NCBI GenBank assembly: GCA_031274855.1
Contig: JAISPO010000163.1
Span: 1 to 12,938 of the forward strand
Reading direction: 5' to 3'
From: Zoogloeaceae bacterium
GTDB lineage: Bacteria > Pseudomonadota > Gammaproteobacteria > Burkholderiales > Rhodocyclaceae
Length of the DNA: 12,938 bases
The translations under genes and the position numbers were made by a program. The notes under the pieces are model-generated. The model did no database searches. It worked only from the letters and a program-made list of their open reading frames with translations, and was not told the DNA's origin. How positions within the stretch are numbered: position 1 is the stretch's first letter; each line of letters begins with the position of its first letter. Shown piece after piece: positions 8,026 to 12,938 of the stretch.

Positions 8026-9722
8026 GAGTGATGTTCCAAAGCTCGGCGCATGGTGCCGTCGGTTGTCGCGGTGTCGCTGCCCTTGGAAATGGGCAGGTCG
8101 AGTTGCGCCGGCGGCGGCAATTTGAGCAGGTGATAGAGATTGGCGAGATTGCGGCGATACAGATGATCGAAATTGGCGACGGCCTGACTGGGGTTGTAGT
8201 CGCCGAACCACCAGAACCAGTCGGAGCTTTCGCAAATGGCAAGCTGACGTTCCGCCGCGACTGTTTCCTCCGGCGTCAGGCAGCCGCTGGCGAGGGCCGC
8301 GTCATAACTTTGTTTGGCGGCGCAGAGCAAATCCCAGGCGCGATTTTTCTCCGGGTCGCCGATCCAGGTGGACAGGGTGCCATACACCCAACTGCCCGCC
8401 GCCAGACCGGACAGTTGCGCTGGGTTTTCCGGCGCGGGCTGCGCCAGAATTTCGGCAAAGGTGGTGGTGCGGATGCGCGAGTGGTTTTCGAGCAGCCCGT
8501 ATAGATCCTCGAAGAAAAAGTAGGCGTTGTAGGGATAGTGTTCCCATGCGTTTTCGCCGTCGAGGATGATACTCACCACTGGAGATTCATCCGGCGCGCT
8601 GTCGGCGAGAATGCCTTCAAGCTGGCCGACCATGTGTTGGGCGGCATCGCGGCCATGCCACTTGGCATACTCAAAGCCGATCAGGTCGGACAGCCGCTCA
8701 TCGCGGAAGAACAGGGTGATATTCGGCGCCGACGCCAGCTTCCAGGGACGGTAAGCGGCGTGATGGGGATTACCGCCATGCCGCGCGAGACTGCTGCGCA
8801 GAACCCCCTCGCTGCTGGCAATCCATGCGCAGCCATGTTCGGCGAGTTGCTGCGCGACAGCGGAGGAAACCGCGCCCTCCGCCGGCCACATGCCGACCGG
8901 CGCGGCCCCGAAACGGCGCGCGTGGGAGGCGCGGGCGGCTTCGATATGGGCGGCCAGACGCTGCTGACCGCCGGGGTAAGCGTCCGCCTCCGGCAGCGGC
9001 GCTCTGGGGATGCTTTCACGCGCCGAGTGGAAGTCGAGCAGCAGAGGGGAGAGCGGATGCGTTTCCGGCGTGGCCGAAAGTTCGATTTGCCCGCGCTCCT
9101 GCAAGGCGCGATAGCGCGGCACCAGATTTTTCAGGATGTCGCCGATCAGTTGCAGCAGGGCTTGCCGGTCGGCGGCGCTGTAGCCTTCGGCCTTGTTCAT
9201 CAACTCGGCGATCAGCGGCCTGCGGCGGCGCTCCGTTTCCCCGATCCAGGCCAGGTGATACCAGGTCACCAGATCGGTGAAATAGCTGCCGGAAAGATAA
9301 GCGAGCGCCGCTTCGCCTTCCGGCGCCAGACGTTGATAGAGGTCGTGCAGCCGCCGGTAGCGCGGAAAGGGCGCCAGCATGGTGCGGTAGTTGCTGCGAA
9401 AGCAGGCATCCAGCAGCAATTTGCGGCCGGCGGCGTCGATATGCGCGAGATCGGGGATTGCCAGCAGGCGCAATAGCGGATCGCGGATGTCGCCGGATTC
9501 GACTTGACGGCAATAGTCCTCGATCTGGTCGAGCAGCACCGGCACGAAGTTGACCACGGCGCGGATGGCGGGATGCCGTTCGAGGTGATCCGCCATGTCG
9601 GCGTAATCCTTGATGGCATGGAGATACACCCAGGGCAGCAAATACTCTCCGCTAACGTGGTCGCGGTAATCCGGCTGATGCATGTGCCAGAGAAAAACAA
9701 GGTTGAGGCGTCGGTTGGGCAT
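8022..9722 (-). CDS. GH57 alpha-amylase/amylopullulanase-like glycosidase
   Basis: A 566-residue member of the amylase/amylopullulanase branch of GH57 (COG1449-like), expected to cleave alpha-1,4 and possibly alpha-1,6 links in glycogen-derived glucan. Visible conserved regions are LWHMHQPDYRD (about 11-21), YLLPWVYLHAIKDY (about 27-40), ELSATPETHPLSPLL (about 214-228), GMWPAEGAVS with the predicted nucleophile Glu282, and SIILDGENAWEHYP with the predicted acid/base Asp388. A C-terminal ESSDWFWWFGDYN block (about 498-510) is followed by a helical end and a short polar tail. No signal peptide is present, so it should act in the cytoplasm on stored polymer. It begins 8 bases after the glgC stop and ends in an ATGA overlap with the glucanotransferase gene. 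Exact specificity (endo-amylase, debranching or both) is not decidable from the sequence; a GH57 branching enzyme is less likely because the motifs and length fit the amylopullulanase type better. Confidence 0.85.
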   Translation of the reverse strand: MPNRRLNLVFLWHMHQPDYRDHVSGEYLLPWVYLHAIKDYADMADHLERHPAIRAVVNFVPVLLDQIEDYCRQVESGDIRDPLLRLLAIPDLAHIDAAGRKLLLDACFRSNYRTMLAPFPRYRRLHDLYQRLAPEGEAALAYLSGSYFTDLVTWYHLAWIGETERRRRPLIAELMNKAEGYSAADRQALLQLIGDILKNLVPRYRALQERGQIELSATPETHPLSPLLLDFHSARESIPRAPLPEADAYPGGQQRLAAHIEAARASHARRFGAAPVGMWPAEGAVSSAVAQQLAEHGCAWIASSEGVLRSSLARHGGNPHHAAYRPWKLASAPNITLFFRDERLSDLIGFEYAKWHGRDAAQHMVGQLEGILADSAPDESPVVSIILDGENAWEHYPYNAYFFFEDLYGLLENHSRIRTTTFAEILAQPAPENPAQLSGLAAGSWVYGTLSTWIGDPEKNRAWDLLCAAKQSYDAALASGCLTPEETVAAERQLAICESSDWFWWFGDYNPSQAVANFDHLYRRNLANLYHLLKLPPPAQLDLPISKGSDTATTDGTMRRALEHHS

Positions 9723-9730
9723 GGCGCGAT

Positions 9731-11044
9731 CTAGCGAATATGGTGAATGCGCTGGCCCAGCATTTCCGGCGTGACCAGTGTGACGCCCTTGGCGCTGACA
9801 TGAAAGCGTTTGGCGTCTTCAACCGGATCGAAGCCGATTTTCATGCCCGCCGGAATGCGGCACTCCTTGTCTATCACCACGCGGCGCAGGCAAGCGCCCC
9901 TGCCGATATCGACCTTGGGCAGGATCACCGAGTCCTCAATGGTGGCAAAGCTATGCACATGGACGCTTGAGAACAGCAACGAGCGCTTCACAGACGCGCC
10001 GCTGATGACATCGCCGCCCGAGACCAGCGAGTCGATGGCCATGCCGCGCCGCCCATCGTCGTCGAACACGAACTTGGCAGGCGGCAGTTGCTCCTGATGA
10101 GTCCAGATCGGCCAGTCCTGATCGTACATGTTCAGTTCCGGCGTAACCTTGGTCAGCTCGATGTTGGCATCCCAGTAAGCGTCGATGGTGCCGACATCGC
10201 GCCAGTAAGGCGTCTCACCGGCGCTCAGGCCGACGCAACTATCGGCGAAGTTGTGGGCGGAGAGGTTGTGACGGCGCGCGACGATGTGCGGAATGATGTC
10301 TTTGCCGAAGTCGTGGCTGGACTGCGGATCATCAGCATCGCGGATCAGTTGTTCGTAAAGGAATTCGGCATTGAAAACGTAAATTCCCATGCTGGCCAGC
10401 GCGCGATCGGGCCGCCCGGGCATGGGCGGCGGATTCTGCGGCTTCTCGACAAAACTGGTGATGCGCTGCTGCTCGTCGACGCCCACGACGCCGAAAGCGG
10501 TGGCCTCCTCAATCGGCACGTCCATGCAGGCGACTGTCATGTCGGCGCCCGCTTGCGCGTGCTGCGCCAGCATTTGCCCATAGTCCATTTTGTAAATGTG
10601 GTCGCCGGAAAGAATCAGCACATATTCGGGCTGGCGGCGGCGGATGACGCCGAGGTTCTGGAAAACCGCGTCGGCTGTGCCTTGATACCAGCTTTCGGCG
10701 ATTTGCTGCTGGGCGGGCATGAGGTCGATGAATTCGCCAAAACGGCCATCGAGAAAGCTCCAGCCGCGCTGCAAGTGGTGGATCAAGCTCTGCGCCTTGT
10801 ACTGGGTGGCAACGCCGATACGGCGGATACCGGAGTTGACGCAGTTGGACAGCGTGAAATCGATGATGCGGAACTTCCCGCCGAAAGGCACAGCCGGTTT
10901 CGCGCGCCAATCGGTGAGTTGCATCAACCGGCTTCCGCGGCCACCAGCCAGCACTACGGCAAAAGTACCGCGCGTCAGATGGCTAACAAAACGGCCATGG
11001 CTGTCGAGGTTGTCATTCACTGGCATTTCAGGTTTCAGTTTCAT
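9731..11044 (-). CDS. glgC: Glucose-1-phosphate adenylyltransferase (ADP-glucose pyrophosphorylase)
   Basis: GlgC makes ADP-glucose and pyrophosphate from ATP and glucose 1-phosphate, the committed step of bacterial glycogen synthesis. The 437-residue product compares with 431 in E. coli. It has the nucleotide-binding VVLAGGRGSRL (about 30-40), AKPAVPFGGKFRIIDF, SWYQGTADAV with Tyr120 at the E. coli Tyr114 position, LSGDHIYKMDY with the catalytic Asp148, SFVEKP with the glucose-1-phosphate-binding Lys201, and ASMGIYVF. A C-terminal beta-helix follows from about residue 330. The position of the E. coli fructose-1,6-bisphosphate-site Lys39 is Trp46 here, so activator response may differ. The ATG at 11044 is fixed by a perfect AGGAGG seven bases upstream. 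It is the first gene of the leftward operon, and its stop is 8 bases before the GH57 amylase gene. Confidence 0.97.
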   Translation of the reverse strand: MKLKPEMPVNDNLDSHGRFVSHLTRGTFAVVLAGGRGSRLMQLTDWRAKPAVPFGGKFRIIDFTLSNCVNSGIRRIGVATQYKAQSLIHHLQRGWSFLDGRFGEFIDLMPAQQQIAESWYQGTADAVFQNLGVIRRRQPEYVLILSGDHIYKMDYGQMLAQHAQAGADMTVACMDVPIEEATAFGVVGVDEQQRITSFVEKPQNPPPMPGRPDRALASMGIYVFNAEFLYEQLIRDADDPQSSHDFGKDIIPHIVARRHNLSAHNFADSCVGLSAGETPYWRDVGTIDAYWDANIELTKVTPELNMYDQDWPIWTHQEQLPPAKFVFDDDGRRGMAIDSLVSGGDVISGASVKRSLLFSSVHVHSFATIEDSVILPKVDIGRGACLRRVVIDKECRIPAGMKIGFDPVEDAKRFHVSAKGVTLVTPEMLGQRIHHIR

Positions 11045-11112
11045 GGTGTATCCTCCTCGTCATTCCATCATTATCGCCAATCGTCATAATAATCTGTTGC
11101 GTTTCTTCAAAA
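11045..11112. promoter_or_regulatory. Divergent glgC/glgB control region with back-to-back -10-like hexamers
   Basis: This 68-base AT-richer gap must hold the promoters of both the leftward operon and glgB, unless one of them starts inside the opposing gene. A -10-like GATAAT is read on the - strand at 11070-11075 and a -10-like CATAAT on the + strand at 11085-11090. Together they form a 21-base site with ATTAT/ATAAT inverted arms. Neither has a good TTGACA-like -35 at 16-18 bases. If both are used, the two polymerases would occupy overlapping DNA, and the glgB leader would be only about 15 bases. The hexamers are seen directly; their use as promoters is inference. Confidence 0.4.
11052..11057 (-). 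promoter_or_regulatory. Strong Shine-Dalgarno of glgC
   Basis: AGGAGG on the - strand, seven bases before the glgC ATG. It is the only consensus ribosome binding site that I found in front of any gene in the window and it decides the glgC start over the in-frame Met at codon 7. Confidence 0.9.
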
Positions 11113-12938
11113 ATGTCTGATAAAACATTCAAAGCGATCATAGAAGGCCGGGAACATGATCCGTTCCACATCCTCGGCGGCCATGCCGACGGCGGCCGCT
11201 GGCGTTTAAGCGTTTTCCGTCCCCATGCGGCTGAAGTCCATGTCGAAGCGGCCGGTGTCTGGCAGGCGCTGACGCGCAAGGGGCATAGCGATATCTTCGA
11301 ATGGAGCGCCGACCGGCCCTTGCCCGCGCCTTGGCGCCTGAAGGTGCGCGAAGACGGCGTGGAGCGGGTTTTCCACGACCCCTACGCCTTCCCGCCCGAT
11401 GACGCCAGCCACGACCTCTACCTTTTCAATCAGGGCGCGAACACCCAGGCCTACAACCTGCTGGGCGCCCATGCCGTGACCCGCGCAGGGGTCAGCGGCG
11501 TCCGCTTCCGTGTCTGGGCGCCCAATGCCGCGCGGGTTTCCGTGGTCGGCGAGTTCAATCGCTGGGATGGCCGCATCCATCCGATGTGCTCGCTGGGGCC
11601 GTCGGGCGTTTGGGAACTGTTCATCCCCGACCTGCCCGCCGCCAGCCTTTACAAGTTCGAAATCCGCAACCGCCAGAGCAATACAGTGCAGGCCAAGGCT
11701 GATCCCTATGCGCGCCGCTGCGAATTGAGGCCCGGAACGGCGGCATTGACGCCGGAAGATTCCGCCCACCGCTGGGCGGATGACGACTGGCTGGACCGTC
11801 GCGCCCGCTGCGACTGGCTGCATGCCCCGATGTCGATTTACGAAATGCACGCCGGTTCATGGATGCGCCACCCCGACAGCCGCTTCTATTCCTACCGCGA
11901 ACTGGCCGAGCGCCTGCCGGCCTATCTCGTAGGCATGGGCTATACCCATGTCGAATTTCTGCCGCTCATGGAGCATCCGCTCGACGAATCTTGGGGCTAT
12001 CAATGCACCGGCTTTTTCGCGCCGACTTCGCGTTTCGGCTCGCCCGACGATCTCAAGGCGCTGATTGACGCCCTGCACTGCGCCGGTATCGGTGTGCTGC
12101 TCGACTGGGTGCCGGGCCATTTTCCGGCCGACGCTTGGGCGCTTGCCTATTTCGACGGCACCGCGCTTTACGAGCACGCAGACCCCCGCCTCGGGATGCA
12201 TCAGGACTGGGGTACCCACATTTTCAACTATGGCCGCAACGAGGTTCGCTCCTTCCTGCTTTCCTCGGCGCACTGGTGGCTCAAGGAGTTTCATATCGAC
12301 GGCCTGCGTGTCGATGCCGTCGCGTCGATGCTCTACCTCGACTACTCGCGCAAGGCCGATGAATGGCTGCCCAACAAATTCGGAGGCCGCGAAAACCTCG
12401 AAGCCATCGACTTCCTGCGCGCCCTGAACGAAATGGTGCATCGGGATTTCCCCGGCGCCCTGACCATGGCCGAAGAATCGACCGCATGGCCGATGGTATC
12501 GCGCCCCGTCTATCTCGGCGGCTTGGGTTTCTCCATGAAGTGGAACATGGGCTGGATGAACGATACGCTCGACTACATGGAAAAAAATCCGGTGTATCGG
12601 CGCTTCCATCACAACCGCCTCACCTTCGGTCAGCTTTATGCCTATACCGAAAACTTTGTCCTGCCGCTTTCGCATGACGAAGTCGTGCATGGCAAAGGCT
12701 CGCTGCTCGGCAAAATGCCCGGCGACGACTGGCAGCGTTTCGCCAACCTGCGGCTCCTGCTGACCTACCAGATGACCACGCCCGGCAAGAAACTCCTGTT
12801 CATGGGGAGCGAACTGGCGCAAGGCCACGAATGGCGCGATGGCGAAGAACTCCCCTGGCACCTGCTGCAATGGGGGCCGCATCAGGGTATGCAGCGGATG
12901 GTGCGCGATCTCAACCACCTGTATGCCGGCACACCGGC
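11113..12938 (+). CDS. glgB: 1,4-alpha-glucan branching enzyme (GH13), C-terminus cut by window edge
   Basis: GlgB cuts an alpha-1,4 chain and rejoins it as an alpha-1,6 branch, making glycogen compact and giving more ends for GlgA and GlgP. Present are 608 codons plus two bases; E. coli GlgB has 728 residues, so about 120, mainly the C-terminal beta domain, lie beyond the right edge. The product begins MSDKTFKAIIEGREHDPFHI and has an N-terminal beta domain, then CBM48 around FRVWAPNAARVSVVGEFNRW (about 131-150), SIYEMHAGSW at the start of the barrel, ILGVLLDWVPGHF-like GVLLDWVPGHF, GLRVDAVASM with the nucleophile Asp401, TMAEEST with the acid Glu454 and LSHDEVVHG with Asp522. Spacing between these three residues equals that in E. 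coli (405, 458, 526). No Shine-Dalgarno is visible before the ATG (TTTCTTCAAAA). It is divergent from the rest of the locus. Its identity is secure. Confidence 0.96.
   Translation, partial: MSDKTFKAIIEGREHDPFHILGGHADGGRWRLSVFRPHAAEVHVEAAGVWQALTRKGHSDIFEWSADRPLPAPWRLKVREDGVERVFHDPYAFPPDDASHDLYLFNQGANTQAYNLLGAHAVTRAGVSGVRFRVWAPNAARVSVVGEFNRWDGRIHPMCSLGPSGVWELFIPDLPAASLYKFEIRNRQSNTVQAKADPYARRCELRPGTAALTPEDSAHRWADDDWLDRRARCDWLHAPMSIYEMHAGSWMRHPDSRFYSYRELAERLPAYLVGMGYTHVEFLPLMEHPLDESWGYQCTGFFAPTSRFGSPDDLKALIDALHCAGIGVLLDWVPGHFPADAWALAYFDGTALYEHADPRLGMHQDWGTHIFNYGRNEVRSFLLSSAHWWLKEFHIDGLRVDAVASMLYLDYSRKADEWLPNKFGGRENLEAIDFLRALNEMVHRDFPGALTMAEESTAWPMVSRPVYLGGLGFSMKWNMGWMNDTLDYMEKNPVYRRFHHNRLTFGQLYAYTENFVLPLSHDEVVHGKGSLLGKMPGDDWQRFANLRLLLTYQMTTPGKKLLFMGSELAQGHEWRDGEELPWHLLQWGPHQGMQRMVRDLNHLYAGTP

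Noticed and set aside
8026..8235. Upstream extension of the glucanotransferase frame by 70 codons
   Set aside because: It is out of phase within the preceding GH57 gene, Arg/Ser-rich, and absent from the family; the ATG at 8025 overlaps the previous stop as at other junctions.
11206..12918. Two - strand open frames opposite glgB (11206-11850 and 11857-12918)
   Set aside because: glgB on the + strand is conserved codon by codon, with catalytic residues at the right spacing; these are its shadows.
1..12938. tRNA, rRNA, CRISPR, insertion sequence, riboswitch or defence system
   Set aside because: Both strands are filled by housekeeping-like metabolic genes; no direct repeat array, transposase, inverted-repeat ends or RNA gene signature was seen.

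Overview
This window holds a compact glycogen (alpha-1,4-glucan) metabolism locus from a GC-rich proteobacterium. The operon style and protein sequences suggest a betaproteobacterium, but that is inferred from family resemblance and no rRNA or marker gene is present to confirm it. Almost every base is coding.

Layout. A 68-bp AT-richer gap (11045-11112) separates two divergent units. Rightward on the + strand is glgB, the branching enzyme, which is cut by the right edge of the window. Leftward on the - strand is one tightly packed operon. In transcription order it reads glgC (ADP-glucose pyrophosphorylase), a GH57 amylase/amylopullulanase-like glycosidase, a GH57 4-alpha-glucanotransferase, glgP (alpha-glucan phosphorylase of the long, non-classical type), pgi (glucose-6-phosphate isomerase), glgA (glycogen synthase) and folA (dihydrofolate reductase, cut by the left edge). 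Four of the six junctions are 4-base ATGA stop/start overlaps. The other two are gaps of 8 and 39 bases.

How the genes work together. Pgi links fructose 6-phosphate with glucose 6-phosphate. GlgC makes ADP-glucose from glucose 1-phosphate, GlgA builds linear alpha-1,4 chains and GlgB adds alpha-1,6 branches. GlgP phosphorolyses outer chains back to glucose 1-phosphate. The two GH57 enzymes plausibly do the trimming, debranching and chain-recycling work that GlgX and MalQ do in enteric bacteria; neither of those, nor a phosphoglucomutase, is in the window. FolA does not belong to this pathway and appears to be carried as the distal cistron.

The locus is best read as an unusual arrangement of known families rather than a wholly new system. 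The points most worth a second look are the paired GH57 enzymes inside a synthesis/degradation operon, the folA tail, the short symmetric divergent promoter region, and the apparently non-enteric activator site of GlgC. No RNA genes, mobile elements, CRISPR arrays or convincing terminators were seen.
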